A DNA stretch of 64,000 bases from the NCBI GenBank assembly GCA_041662785.1, contig JBAZRW010000001.1, forward strand, positions 124,001 through 188,000, given 5' to 3'. The DNA is from Bdellovibrionales bacterium (lineage in GTDB: Bacteria; Pseudomonadota; Alphaproteobacteria; UBA9219). The notes under the pieces were generated by a model, which was not told the origin of the DNA, searched no databases, and saw only the letters and a list, made by a program, of their open reading frames with translations. Below, piece after piece: positions 32,490-41,559 of this stretch (its first letter is position 1; each line of letters opens with the position of its first letter). Made by a program: the position numbers and the translations under genes.

Positions 32490-33671
32490 TTACAAATTAT
32501 AGGCTCGCTTGAGTTCCGCGACGAGGTCGAGGCGCTCCCATGAAAAATGGCCATCAGCCTCTGGATCACGGCCAAAGTGGCCAAAGGACGAAGTTTTTTT
32601 ATAGATAGGGCGATTAAGGCCAAGGCGCTCACGGATGGCGCGGGGCGTCAGCTTCACGCAACCACGCAGCACATCGACAAGGTTGGCATCATCCACATGG
32701 TTGGTTCCGTCCGTTGTCGCATAAACGGCCAGAGGCTCTGACACGCCGATGGCATAGGCCAGCTCAATCGTGCAGCGATCCGCAATGCCCGCCGCCACGA
32801 CGTTTTTCGCCATGTAACGCGCCATATAGGCCGCCGAACGATCCACTTTCGTGGGGTCCTTGCCCGAAAACGCGCCGCCGCCATGAGGTGCGGAGCCGCC
32901 GTAAGTATCCACGATAATCTTGCGTCCCGTCAGGCCCGTATCGCCATCGGGCCCACCGATGACAAAACGCCCCGTCGGGTTGACATAGAAAAACTCTTCA
33001 TCGCACATCCAGCCTTCCGGCAAAGCCTTAAGCACATAGGGGCGCACCATCTCGCGGATTTCAGCCTGATCGGCTTTTTCATCATGCTGCGTCGACACCA
33101 CAATGCGCGAAGCGCGGACGGGCTTGCCATCCTCATATTCCAATGTCACTTGGCTTTTGGCATCTTGACCCAATAGTGGCAACTTGCCCGCATGGCGATC
33201 TTCCGACATAAAGCGCAGAATGTTGTGGGAAAGCATGATCGGCGCAGGCATAAGTTGCGGCGTTTCATTGCACGCAAAGCCAAACATGATGCCTTGATCG
33301 CCAGCGCCCTCATCCTTGTTATCGCCAGCGTCAACGCCCATCGCGATATCGGATGATTGCGCGTGAATATAAATCTGGACGTCCGCCCACTGCCAGTGAA
33401 AGCCCTTTTGCGCATAGCCGATTTCACGCACGGCCTCACGCGCGGCGGCTTCCATCTCCTTTGGCGTGATCGAAGCGGGGCCACGGATTTCGCCAGCCAA
33501 CACGATGCGGTTCGTGGTCGCAAGCGTTTCAACGGCCACGCGGCTGTGGGCGTCTTCTTTCAGGAACAGGTCAACGATGGAATCGGAGATGCGGTCACAG
33601 ACTTTATCGGGGTGGCCTTCGCCGACGGACTCGGACGTAAAGGAAAAGTTCTTCTGGTTGCTGATCATCAA
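32490..33671 (-). CDS. metK: S-adenosylmethionine synthetase
   Basis: 393 residues. It makes SAM from methionine and ATP. Motifs: [16 protein letters not shown] at the start, [15 protein letters not shown], and the loop [19 protein letters not shown]. It is the last gene of the leftward ybeY-corC-lnt-xre-metK run. The 67-base gap before it is too short for a full SAM riboswitch and shows only a GAAAAGAGG ribosome-binding region. Several SAM-using methyltransferases (trmB, rlmE, rlmJ, trmJ) are in the window. Confidence 0.97.
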   Translation of the reverse strand: MMISNQKNFSFTSESVGEGHPDKVCDRISDSIVDLFLKEDAHSRVAVETLATTNRIVLAGEIRGPASITPKEMEAAAREAVREIGYAQKGFHWQWADVQIYIHAQSSDIAMGVDAGDNKDEGAGDQGIMFGFACNETPQLMPAPIMLSHNILRFMSEDRHAGKLPLLGQDAKSQVTLEYEDGKPVRASRIVVSTQHDEKADQAEIREMVRPYVLKALPEGWMCDEEFFYVNPTGRFVIGGPDGDTGLTGRKIIVDTYGGSAPHGGGAFSGKDPTKVDRSAAYMARYMAKNVVAAGIADRCTIELAYAIGVSEPLAVYATTDGTNHVDDANLVDVLRGCVKLTPRAIRERLGLNRPIYKKTSSFGHFGRDPEADGHFSWERLDLVAELKRAYNL

Positions 33672-33738
33672 AGCCTCTTTTCAAAGGGTGGGAAAGGCCG
33701 CGATTTCAGCACGAATGGCAGGTAAGATCAAGAAAGGA

Positions 33739-34221
33739 TTACTCAGAATCCGCCATAGACTTGATAAGTTCATACACCTTGCGGCGCGTCTTAATGTCCG
33801 TAATTTTATTGTAGGCACGGATAAGCTCCATCACCTCGCGGCGATACATAAACTCGCTGCCTTCAAACCGTGCTTCATCAAGTGGCGCCTGGTCATTTTC
33901 CGCAAAGCCAGCAGCGGTGCGAGAGCTTGTTTGATCATCGCCCATTTCTTCAAAAAAGTAAGAAACGGGAACATCCATCCCTTTCGCAAGTTGATAGAGG
34001 CGGCTGGCCCCCATGCGGTTGGTCCCGCGTTCATATTTTTGGATTTGTTGAAACGTCAGGCCACAAACCTTGCTCAACTTCTCTTGGCTAAGCCCAAGGA
34101 GGTTGCGGCGAAGACGAAGACGAATTCCGACATGCACGTCGATCGGATCAGGATTCGTCGTTCTTTTTTCTTTTTCCGGGGCTGGCGTTTTTGTCACTTT
34201 AATAATCACCCTAGTAAGCAC
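33739..34221 (-). CDS. XRE-family transcriptional regulator
   Basis: 160 residues. The helix-turn-helix is VGIRLRLRRNLLGLSQEKLSKVCGLTFQQIQKYERGTNRMGASRLYQLAKGMDVPVSYFFEEM, nearly the consensus of the alphaproteobacterial group found between lnt and metK (relatives include PraR/PhrR of rhizobia). The C-terminal part (REVMELIRAYNKITDIKTRRKVYELIKSM) is the usual dimer/tail region. The GTG at 34221 is one of three close alternative starts. Autoregulation or control of metK is possible, given its place 67 bases upstream. Confidence 0.9.
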   Translation of the reverse strand: MLTRVIIKVTKTPAPEKEKRTTNPDPIDVHVGIRLRLRRNLLGLSQEKLSKVCGLTFQQIQKYERGTNRMGASRLYQLAKGMDVPVSYFFEEMGDDQTSSRTAAGFAENDQAPLDEARFEGSEFMYRREVMELIRAYNKITDIKTRRKVYELIKSMADSE

Positions 34222-34262
34222 GCGGTTGTATGCGTGATTCCACTTGAAAATAAAAGCCTGTT

Positions 34263-35837
34263 TTACGCGCGGTTATTCTGCTTTCTTCCTGCGCTGGCGC
34301 AGGTTTTTATTAAATTCAGTAAAGTCAATAAGATAAGGGTAAGGAAGAAAGGAAGGTAGTCCCCCCTCTTTGAAAAGAGAGTTCTTTGTTCAGCGGCCAC
34401 GGGCAAATCGGCATCCAAAACGCCCTCTTGATCCGCTCCGATAAGCGCCGTGATTCGACCATAGGAGTCTACAACCCCTGTCTCTCCGCCATTGGCAACA
34501 CGGACAAGTGGGATACCTTCTTCAACGGCACGGACGCGCGCAATCATAAAATGTTGCGCGGGGCCTATCGTACCATCGTACCACGCGTCATTGGTCGCGT
34601 TCAAAAGGAAGCGGGGGGGATCCTCTTTCTCGGCAACCTCGCCAGAGAAAATCGCCTCATAGCAAATCAAAGGACTAAAAGGCGGCAGGTTTGGCACGCG
34701 AAGAGTCCGCGCACCCTCACCCGCCGTAAAGTCCGTGCCCAGCGCCGTGATAACCCGAAAGGGAATGACAGAGCGGAGCGGCATGTATTCGCCAAAGGGC
34801 ACAAGATGAAACTTGTCATAGCCCGCGATCAACGTCCCCTTATCATCCATCGCAACCAGCGCATTATAATAACGAAGCGTCTTCGCTTCGTTATTAGGCG
34901 CACGACGCACAACGCCTGTGATCAAAACGCTGCCCTTGGGCATCGCCTGCGCAATGCGCTGGCGGATGGCGGTTTCTTCCGTCAGGTAATAGGCGGTCGC
35001 CGTTTCTGGCCACAGGATATGCGTCACAGGCTTTTCGCCCTTAGTCTCAAAGCTGAGGCGCATCAGGTTTTGAAAATTGGCAAGGCGCCTTTCAGGCTCC
35101 CACTTCATCGCCTGCGCTAAATGGGGCTGCACCAAGCGCAGACGAACCGTTGGTTCTACGCCGTGACCCGCGCGGCTAAGGCGCAACTGCCCCGCGCCGC
35201 TCATCCCCGCCAAAACAACAAGGCCAAGACCACACGCCAGCCACGCCGCCTTGCGCGAAGGGAGGACAAAGAACAAAGCGGGCAACGTCGCAAGGATAAG
35301 CGTGACCAACGTCAGCCCATCGATACCGATCACGCTGACACTTTGTAAAACAGGCAGCGTGTCCGCCCAGACATAGCCCATAATATCCCACGGAAAGCCC
35401 GTCAAAAGGTGGGCGCGCGCCATGTCCGCCAAAAACCAACAGAAGGCGAAGAAGAAAACGTCCACCCCCCGCGCAAGGCCCCAGCGCCGCGCCAGCATCG
35501 CCGCAAGGCCATAATAGATGGCGAAAAGCGCGGGCAAGCCCGCGAGCGCCAAGGGCAAGACCCACCAGAAACTTTTGATGTCGACAAAAAGAGCGCCCGC
35601 AATCCAGTAAAGGGAGATCACCAGAAGGCCAAAGGCAAAACTCCATCCCACGGCAAAAGCCTCGCGGTCGCGGCGCGTTCCTTGCAGCAGTAAAAACAAA
35701 GCGGGAAAGGAGAGCCACAAAACGGGGGTCACGCCAAACGGCACAAAGGCGAAGGCCGCCAAAGCGCCCATGATAAATGCCCATAGACAGCGCGGCCTTA
35801 TCGTCAACGCGGTGGTTTTACACAAAAAAGAAAACAC
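34263..35837 (-). CDS. lnt: Apolipoprotein N-acyltransferase
   Basis: 524 residues with about six N-terminal membrane segments and a periplasmic nitrilase-type domain. The catalytic Glu-Lys-Cys triad lies in ILWPETATAYYL, YDKFHLVPFGEYMP and PLICYEAIFSGEV. Lnt adds the third acyl chain to lipoproteins such as the glycine-zipper protein in this window. A last membrane helix (YLPFFLTLILLTLLNLI) and a basic tail close the protein. It lies 18 bases after corC. Confidence 0.95.
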   Translation of the reverse strand: MFSFLCKTTALTIRPRCLWAFIMGALAAFAFVPFGVTPVLWLSFPALFLLLQGTRRDREAFAVGWSFAFGLLVISLYWIAGALFVDIKSFWWVLPLALAGLPALFAIYYGLAAMLARRWGLARGVDVFFFAFCWFLADMARAHLLTGFPWDIMGYVWADTLPVLQSVSVIGIDGLTLVTLILATLPALFFVLPSRKAAWLACGLGLVVLAGMSGAGQLRLSRAGHGVEPTVRLRLVQPHLAQAMKWEPERRLANFQNLMRLSFETKGEKPVTHILWPETATAYYLTEETAIRQRIAQAMPKGSVLITGVVRRAPNNEAKTLRYYNALVAMDDKGTLIAGYDKFHLVPFGEYMPLRSVIPFRVITALGTDFTAGEGARTLRVPNLPPFSPLICYEAIFSGEVAEKEDPPRFLLNATNDAWYDGTIGPAQHFMIARVRAVEEGIPLVRVANGGETGVVDSYGRITALIGADQEGVLDADLPVAAEQRTLFSKRGDYLPFFLTLILLTLLNLIKTCASAGRKQNNRA

Positions 35838-35855
35838 CGGCGTTCTTATCCCCCC

Positions 35856-36755
35856 TTACACGTCGCTGCGTTTTAGGCCACGCACGCGCACGCGCTTGAT
35901 CCGGTTTTGATCGGTTTCTAGAATGTCAAACATAAGGTCTTGAGCGCCTGCCACCGTCTCACCAATCGCAGGTAAATGCCCCGCCAGATGGAAAACGTAG
36001 CCCGCCAGCGTATCAATCGTCTCACGCTCGGCCTGCGTGAGCAAGGGACCAACCCGCGATTCAAAATCTTCAATCAGCATCGAGGCATCCACCAAAAGAG
36101 AGCCGTCATTGCGCGTGATAACAGACGCCGTGACGGGCGCGTCATGCTCATCCTCAATCTCGCCGACAATTTCTTCAACCAAATCTTCGATGGTCACAAG
36201 GCCATCGATACCACCGAATTCATCCACCACCATGGCCATATGCTGCCGCGTTTGGCGCATCTGGATCAACAGTTTGGAAACGGGCATCGAGGGCGCAACG
36301 AACAGGATCGGACGCAAGAGATCGCGAATGCGGCACGCTTTTCCCTCAGCCAGACAGGGCATCACGTCCTTCATATGCACCATGCCAATCGCATCATCTA
36401 GCGTTTCGCGGTAAGCGGGGATGCGGCTGTGCGAATGTTGGGCCATCAGCGCAACAAGCTCATCCAGCGGGCTTTCCACATCAATCGCAACAATCTGCGC
36501 GCGCGGGATCATGCAATCCCCGACCTCTTTGTCCCTAAGCGATAAAACATTGTCCAAAAAAACGCGCTCGGCTGTCGGCGCACCACCCTCATCGGACGAA
36601 TCTTCGATCAATTCGTCCACAGCTTCATGAAGCGCTTGAACTTCGGCTGTGCCGCGCCAGCGGCCATGCACATGCCGCCACAAACGCGATAACCTACTCG
36701 GCGGTTCTTCTTTGTCGGCCGCCGCCACAGCCGTCTTTATAAGGGGATCGCTCAT
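35856..36755 (-). CDS. corC: CorC/TlyC-type CBS-pair protein
   Basis: 299 residues without a membrane domain. The CBS pair runs from about residue 75 to 190 (DCMIPRAQIVAIDVESPLDELVALMAQHSHSRIPAYRETLDDAIGMVHMKDV). The C-terminal CorC_HlyC domain follows (EETIDTLAGYVFHLAGHLPAIGETV). E. coli CorC and its relatives modulate Mg/Co efflux. In alphaproteobacteria this gene sits between ybeY and lnt, as here (28 and 18 base gaps). Confidence 0.93.
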   Translation of the reverse strand: MSDPLIKTAVAAADKEEPPSRLSRLWRHVHGRWRGTAEVQALHEAVDELIEDSSDEGGAPTAERVFLDNVLSLRDKEVGDCMIPRAQIVAIDVESPLDELVALMAQHSHSRIPAYRETLDDAIGMVHMKDVMPCLAEGKACRIRDLLRPILFVAPSMPVSKLLIQMRQTRQHMAMVVDEFGGIDGLVTIEDLVEEIVGEIEDEHDAPVTASVITRNDGSLLVDASMLIEDFESRVGPLLTQAERETIDTLAGYVFHLAGHLPAIGETVAGAQDLMFDILETDQNRIKRVRVRGLKRSDV

Positions 36756-36783
36756 TGTTTTTTGTTACACGCTTTCAAGCAAG

Positions 36784-37305
36784 TTAATCGTCGTCGTCCA
36801 TAGCCGCATAAGGATCGAGCAACCCCAAGGTTGCCATCACTTCGCGCTCTATCTTTTCCATAAGCTGCGCCCGCCGAGGCGTATCATGATCATACCCAAA
36901 GAGATGCAGTATCCCGTGAATAAGAAGATGCGTGAGATGATCCAAAGGCAGCTTACCCTCCGCCTTGGCTTCCTTTAGCACAACCTGATAAGCCACAGCA
37001 ATATCGCCAACGTAAAGGGGGTCTTGCCCCGCCTGTTCCTTAAGAAGGGCGCGGCGCTCAAGCTGAGGGAAAGAAAGGACGTTCGTTGGCTTATCAACCC
37101 CGCGATAATCCCGATTGAGAACCTGAACAGCATGCGCCGTCGTGAGAAGAAGTGTCAGCTGGGCGCGGGAGGCGGCGGGCAAAAGTCTTTCCGGCAAAAC
37201 CGCCAGCGTCAGCGCCGTTGCTTGCTCAAGACGCTTTTTCAGCCCCTTGATTTCGCCCCAAGGCTTGCTTTCGATGATAAGGTGAAGTCGCTCAGAAACG
37301 GCCAT
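36784..37305 (-). CDS. ybeY: Endoribonuclease YbeY
   Basis: 173 residues. The zinc motif HLLIHGILHLFGYDHD (H-x3-H-x5-H) is intact, after the conserved NRDYRGVDKPTNVLSFPQ. YbeY acts in 16S rRNA 3'-end maturation and ribosome quality control. It is the first gene of the leftward operon in the window. PhoH, which often precedes it in this class, is not found upstream, so the usual unit is cut here. The acidic tail is DPYAAMDDDD. Confidence 0.95.
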   Translation of the reverse strand: MAVSERLHLIIESKPWGEIKGLKKRLEQATALTLAVLPERLLPAASRAQLTLLLTTAHAVQVLNRDYRGVDKPTNVLSFPQLERRALLKEQAGQDPLYVGDIAVAYQVVLKEAKAEGKLPLDHLTHLLIHGILHLFGYDHDTPRRAQLMEKIEREVMATLGLLDPYAAMDDDD

Positions 37306-37999
37306 AATCTCTCTGTTGCGCGGGTGAACAGGGAGAGATTATCAGTTTTTCTTCCTTTGGACATTAAAATAAGGGGGAAGTCCTTTTCGCCCTCGCTGTT
37401 TTTAGAAAAAACAGGCTTATTTCCCCACCATATATATAACGTGCTGATATATATCATACTAAAAAATGTCCTTAACTATATTTTTCCCTTGACTCACAGG
37501 GACGTTTCTTCTATTGACATTGCTACGCGGAGCTGTGTCCGGGATCAGAGTTCAGGGGCCAGAGCGCAGAGTTCAGGGAAGGAAAGGCTTCGTGGCGACG
37601 CGAGGCCTTTTTTGTTGGGCGGTTTGTCCCTTTGCGTCATCCCGCACAGCGGATGGCGCGTAAGCGTCAGACGCGTGATGCGGGATCCAGAAGACTGGGC
37701 GATGAATGAATGATAGGGGGATGGCGGAGAGGAAAACTGGATACCGGCTTTCGCCGGTATGACGGTGGGAGCGTGGCGGCGCGAAGAGAAAGTTTTCTGG
37801 GATGACGGCTGGGGGGGACGGTGGGTGGGATGACGAAAGGGGAGAATAGAAACAAGACCTAACGCGTTAACCATGTTTTATAAAAATAAAAAAGGCGATG
37901 AAAGTAAAAGAGTAAGTTGAGTGAAAGAGGGAGCAAAGGCTATAACACAAGACATAAGGTCATACTTAAATAACCGTTTTTAACAAGGAACCATGGATT
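37306..37999. other. 694-bp gap with palindromic repeats
   Basis: The left part (37306-37560) is AT-rich and would hold the ybeY operon promoter. A REP-type composite lies at 37635-37764. The stretch 37765-37860 is G-rich (GGGGGG and GGTGGG runs). The right part (37861-37999) is AT-rich with a run of Ts and leads to the 38000 gene, whose AAGGA site lies 12 bases before ATG. The long frames crossing this gap on either strand are not coding-like. Confidence 0.65.
37635..37764. repeat. REP-type composite repeat after ybeY
   Basis: The left hairpin edges are CGTCATCCCGC...GATGCGGGATCCAG, and the right unit is CTGGATACCGGCTTTCGCCG followed by GTATGACGG, a strong hairpin. It has the same CGTCAT/ATCCAG and CTGGAT/ATGACG edges as the copies at 20963 and 53269, with a different interior. 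Confidence 0.8.
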
Positions 38000-38764
38000 A
38001 TGACGACAACCACTTCATCCGATACGCTTCTTCGTTCTTTTGGCAAGGCCGCAAAAAAGATGGGGGAAAGAGCGCTGGCCCTCATGAATGACAGATACGA
38101 CCCTAAAGTCCCCCTCCTGTTTAACGCCGCTGTTATTGGTGGTGGACTTGCCTCACCGTGGGGATTGGGGGCCAACGCAACCTTGACTGGGCTTGTAATG
38201 CTCGCGGGCAATGTAGCTCTACACCATAAGAGGGTATCTCAAGGTCCATATTGTATGGCGGTTGTGGGGGGAGTGATGGCATTTATGGGGGGGATCGCCT
38301 TGCTCAATAACCAAATGGAACGACATATCTCATCCGCTCTCCTTAATTCCCCTGCCGGCTCAATAGAAATCAACCTTGGCACGACAGCGCGAGAAACCTT
38401 AGCGGCAGATGGTGATAGCCGGACAGTTTCTGTTTCCCAATTCGGTGAGAAAGCCGTTTATACAGCCTATAAAATAGAGGGTCAGTGGTACGCGTCCAAC
38501 GTAGACACGGATTTATCTTGCCGTGATGAAAACACTCTGGTTTTAACTGGAGTCGCCTTAATGCCGGATGGGACATGGAACCAGAAAGAAAAAAAGGAAC
38601 TTTACCTCTCCGTCGCCACCGATGCGCCGATAAAACAGGCATCCGTTTCCATTGGCGGAGAAACCTTCACCCCTGTTGATACTCCCTGTGAAGCCAAAAA
38701 AGCGGCTTTTATTAAACGTGCCAAAGCAAGTGGTGATCAGCGTTTAGCCCCAACACCGCGCTGA
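38000..38764 (+). CDS. Unknown protein with N-terminal membrane segments
   Basis: 254 residues. Two or three hydrophobic segments lie at about residues 37-75 (VPLLFNAAVIGGGLASPWGL, then ATLTGLVMLAGNVAL) and 83-103 (YCMAVVGGVMAFMGGIALL). A soluble domain of about 145 residues follows, likely beta-rich (VSVSQFGEKAVYTAYKIEGQWYASNVDTDLSC). No known family is recognised. It stands directly before accD, where trpA often lies in this class. Composition is AT-richer than accD. Function unknown. Confidence 0.65.
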   Translation: MTTTTSSDTLLRSFGKAAKKMGERALALMNDRYDPKVPLLFNAAVIGGGLASPWGLGANATLTGLVMLAGNVALHHKRVSQGPYCMAVVGGVMAFMGGIALLNNQMERHISSALLNSPAGSIEINLGTTARETLAADGDSRTVSVSQFGEKAVYTAYKIEGQWYASNVDTDLSCRDENTLVLTGVALMPDGTWNQKEKKELYLSVATDAPIKQASVSIGGETFTPVDTPCEAKKAAFIKRAKASGDQRLAPTPR

Positions 38765-38804
38765 ACTCTTGCTTTTTATGAAGCCAACCCGTAGCATGCC
38801 GCCC

Positions 38805-39743
38805 ATGAACTGGCTTACAAACTTTGTCCGCCCCAAAATCCGCGCCCTTGTCAGCGCGCAAAAAGAGATTCCGGACAACCTGTGGGAAAAATGTCCGGGC
38901 TGCAACGCCATGCTCTTTAAGCGCGAGCTGGAGGAGCAGTTTAACGTCTGCCACCATTGTGGCGCTCACCTGCGCCTGCCGCCCGCCAAGCGGCTGGAGA
39001 TGCTGTTTGATGAGGGCGCTTATGATTTGATCGCGCTGCCCAAAGCCACGCACGATCCTCTTAAGTTTCGTGACCAGAAACGCTATAGCGAACGCCTGAA
39101 AGAAGCCCAAAGCAAGACAGGTCAGAATGATGCCATCATGGTGGCCGAGGGTATGATGGGTGGGAAGGCCGTTATTATCGCGGCCTTTAACTTTGCCTTT
39201 ATGGGCGGATCGATGGGCATCGCGGTTGGCGAGGGCCTTGTGACCGCCGCGGGGCGCGCCGTGGCCGCCCGCGCGCCTCTGATCGTCATTCCGGCTTCGG
39301 GTGGCGCGAGGATGCAAGAAGGCATTCTGTCCCTGATGCAAATGCCGCGCAGCATCATCGCCGCCAAGTCCGTCAAGGACGCGGGGCTGCCCTATATCGT
39401 TGTCTTTACCGACCCGACAACGGGCGGCGTGACGGCTTCGTTTGCCATGACGGGTGATATTCATATCGCCGAGAAAAACGCGCAGATTGGTTTTGCTGGC
39501 GCGCGCGTGATCGAAAGCACCATTCGCGAGACGCTGCCCCCCGGCTTCCAGCGTTCGGAATATCTGTTGGATCACGGCATGGTGGATATCGTCGTGACGC
39601 GCAGCGAGCTTCGCGATACGCTTATTCGCATTCTTGGCCTTTTGACGGGAAAGCCTTCCGCGAATAAGAACAAGGGCGCTGTGGCTGCGCCTGCTGGCCC
39701 GTTTCCTCACGGCGCGCGCACTTTGCCGCTACGCCGGAAATAA
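38805..39743 (+). CDS. accD: Acetyl-CoA carboxylase carboxyltransferase subunit beta
   Basis: 312 residues from the ATG at 38805 (MNWLTNFVRPKIRALV), the usual family start. Starts at 38769 (TTG) and 38778 (ATG) are possible but no candidate has a good ribosome-binding site. The four-Cys zinc finger is CPGC...CHHCG. The carboxyltransferase core includes IVIPASGGARMQEGILSLMQM and VFTDPTTGGVTASFAM. With AccA it transfers the carboxyl group from biotin to acetyl-CoA, making malonyl-CoA for fatty acids. folC follows after 16 bases, the usual alphaproteobacterial order. Confidence 0.95.
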   Translation: MNWLTNFVRPKIRALVSAQKEIPDNLWEKCPGCNAMLFKRELEEQFNVCHHCGAHLRLPPAKRLEMLFDEGAYDLIALPKATHDPLKFRDQKRYSERLKEAQSKTGQNDAIMVAEGMMGGKAVIIAAFNFAFMGGSMGIAVGEGLVTAAGRAVAARAPLIVIPASGGARMQEGILSLMQMPRSIIAAKSVKDAGLPYIVVFTDPTTGGVTASFAMTGDIHIAEKNAQIGFAGARVIESTIRETLPPGFQRSEYLLDHGMVDIVVTRSELRDTLIRILGLLTGKPSANKNKGAVAAPAGPFPHGARTLPLRRK

Positions 39744-39759
39744 CGCGGCTGCCCCGCGT

Positions 39760-41088
39760 ATGGTTCTTTCTTCAACAACACGCCTTGAGCGCTTTAGAAT
39801 AACACACGGCAAGGATATCGATCTGGGACTACGCTCACCCTACATCGATTTGCTGGCGGCGTTTGGCTCGCCGGAAAAGAGCCTGCCCCACCCGATCCTG
39901 ATTGCGGGAACCAACGGCAAAGGCTCTACCTGCGCTTTTTTAAGAGCGATGATCGAGACCGCAGGAAAGTGCGCCCACGTCTATACCTCGCCTCACCTTG
40001 TGCGGTTTCATGAGCGGGTTCGCATCGCTGGATCGTTGATTAGTGAGGAGGAACTATCTTCCGTTTTGGCGGAAATAGAAGATAAAGCGGAAGAAGGCGG
40101 CCTGAGCCTTTTCGAAGCCGCCACCGCCGCCGCACTGATCGCCTTTTCACGGCACACCGCCGACGTCAGCCTGTTAGAGGTTGGCCTAGGCGGACGGTTG
40201 GATGCCACCAACATCGTGCCAGCCCCCAAGGCCAGCCTCATCACGCGGCTGTCGTTCGATCACCGCGAGTATCTGGGCAACACGATGGCGGAGATTGCGC
40301 GGGAAAAGGCGGGGATCATGCGCCCCCACACGCCATGTTTTGTTGCAAAGCAACCGTCCGCCGAAGCGCAGCAAGCGTTAGAGGCGCATGCCGCGCAGCT
40401 GCAAACGCCGCTGTTGATGGGCGGACGCGATTGGCACGTTGAAGTGGAAGATGAAGATCATTTCCGGTTTGTTAGCGAGGCACGTACCGTTTGCCATCTT
40501 CCGCGTCCCGCTTTGCTGGGCGACCATCAACTGGAAAATGCGGGCCTTGCCATTGCCTGCGCCGTGCAAGCGCTTTCGTTTGCCGTTGATGACGATGCTA
40601 TCCGGCAAGCTATGCTAGGCGTGGAGTGGCAAGGCCGCCTGCAACGCCTGACCGAAGGAACCCTTGTCGATTGTTTGAAGCGCGATGAAGAATTATGGCT
40701 GGACGGCGGCCACAACGATTCCGCGGGCGAGGTTCTGGCCGCGCAAATAGAAAAATGGCAACATACCGATGGGAAGCCCATCGATCTTATTCTCGGTATG
40801 CTGGCAACAAAACATCCGGAAGAGTTTTTAAAGCCGCTGCTTCCTTTTATCCGACGCATCCGCACGCTAACCGTTGAAGGCGAGACACAAGCCCACAGCG
40901 CCAAGGCACTTGCAGACCATGGCATGAGACTTGGTGTAAAAGATTGCTGCGAAGAAATTTCTTTGAAAAAAAGTTTAGCCTCTCTATCCTCTTTAAACAA
41001 CACACCTTCGCGTACGATGATATGCGGCTCGTTCTATTTAGTAGGTCAAGCCATGCGCGAGAATGACTTACATCAACAAAATATATAA
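39760..41088 (+). CDS. folC: Dihydrofolate/folylpolyglutamate synthase
   Basis: 442 residues. The P-loop is LIAGTNGKGSTCAFLRAMIE, with the Mur-ligase-type LLEVGLGGRLDATNIV and the ribosyl/folate region LITRLSFDHREYLGNTMAEIAREKAGIMR. The C-terminal domain has LWLDGGHNDSAGEVLA. It adds glutamates to folates (and to dihydropteroate). It is cotranscribed with accD. A hemerythrin-like gene follows 48 bases on. Confidence 0.95.
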   Translation: MVLSSTTRLERFRITHGKDIDLGLRSPYIDLLAAFGSPEKSLPHPILIAGTNGKGSTCAFLRAMIETAGKCAHVYTSPHLVRFHERVRIAGSLISEEELSSVLAEIEDKAEEGGLSLFEAATAAALIAFSRHTADVSLLEVGLGGRLDATNIVPAPKASLITRLSFDHREYLGNTMAEIAREKAGIMRPHTPCFVAKQPSAEAQQALEAHAAQLQTPLLMGGRDWHVEVEDEDHFRFVSEARTVCHLPRPALLGDHQLENAGLAIACAVQALSFAVDDDAIRQAMLGVEWQGRLQRLTEGTLVDCLKRDEELWLDGGHNDSAGEVLAAQIEKWQHTDGKPIDLILGMLATKHPEEFLKPLLPFIRRIRTLTVEGETQAHSAKALADHGMRLGVKDCCEEISLKKSLASLSSLNNTPSRTMICGSFYLVGQAMRENDLHQQNI

Positions 41089-41136
41089 TCTTTTCCTGCT
41101 ATAATGGGGGCCTGCTTTCTTTTAAGCGAGGATACC

Positions 41137-41547
41137 ATGGCTTTTATAAACTGGAGCGACGATATCAGTACGGGCATCGAGTCTCTGGATGGCGAGAGAA
41201 AAAAACTGCTAACTCTTCTCAATTCGTTTTATGACTCCGTTCAAATGGAGAAAGGGGAAACAACCATAAGCCGCCTACTCGATGATCTTATCGCCTATAC
41301 GGCAACGCTTTTTTCTCATGAAGAAGAGCATATGCTGGCAACGGGCTATCCCTCCTTTCATGAACATAGGGATGAACATGACAGGTTAAGGCAACAACTG
41401 ATGGAATTCCATACCAAGGCAGAAGAGAAACTTACACATAGCTTGTCACAAGAAATCCTTGTTTTTTTAAAATGCTGGCTTCTTGTCCACTCGGTCTCTT
41501 GCGACCGCGCCTATGGCCCTCATCTTCGTGCCAAAGGGATCACCTAA
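41137..41547 (+). CDS. Hemerythrin-like protein missing two iron-binding His
   Basis: 136 residues from the ATG at 41137 (GAGG upstream). The four-helix hemerythrin pattern is clear: GIESLDGERKKLLTLLN, YTATLFSHEEEHMLATGYPSFHEHRDEH and WLLVHSVSCDRAYGPHL. Bacteriohemerythrins bind a di-iron site and O2. Ligands kept: Glu62, His77, His81, His118, Asp123. Ligands lost: the first His (D-x-Q-H in the family) is Arg21, and the second (HF-x2-EE) is Leu58. A normal di-iron/O2 site is therefore unlikely. One iron or another metal could still bind. Confidence 0.87.
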   Translation: MAFINWSDDISTGIESLDGERKKLLTLLNSFYDSVQMEKGETTISRLLDDLIAYTATLFSHEEEHMLATGYPSFHEHRDEHDRLRQQLMEFHTKAEEKLTHSLSQEILVFLKCWLLVHSVSCDRAYGPHLRAKGIT

Positions 41548-41559
41548 AAGAAGCCGCAC

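Noticed and set aside
33672..33738. Possible SAM riboswitch before metK
   Set aside because: Only 67 bases lie between the xre stop and metK, and no pseudoknot or SAM-II/SAM-I core was recognised.
37024..37713. 229-codon plus-strand frame crossing ybeY and the following gap
   Set aside because: It overlaps conserved ybeY antisense, and its right part is the REP repeat region; composition is not coding-like.
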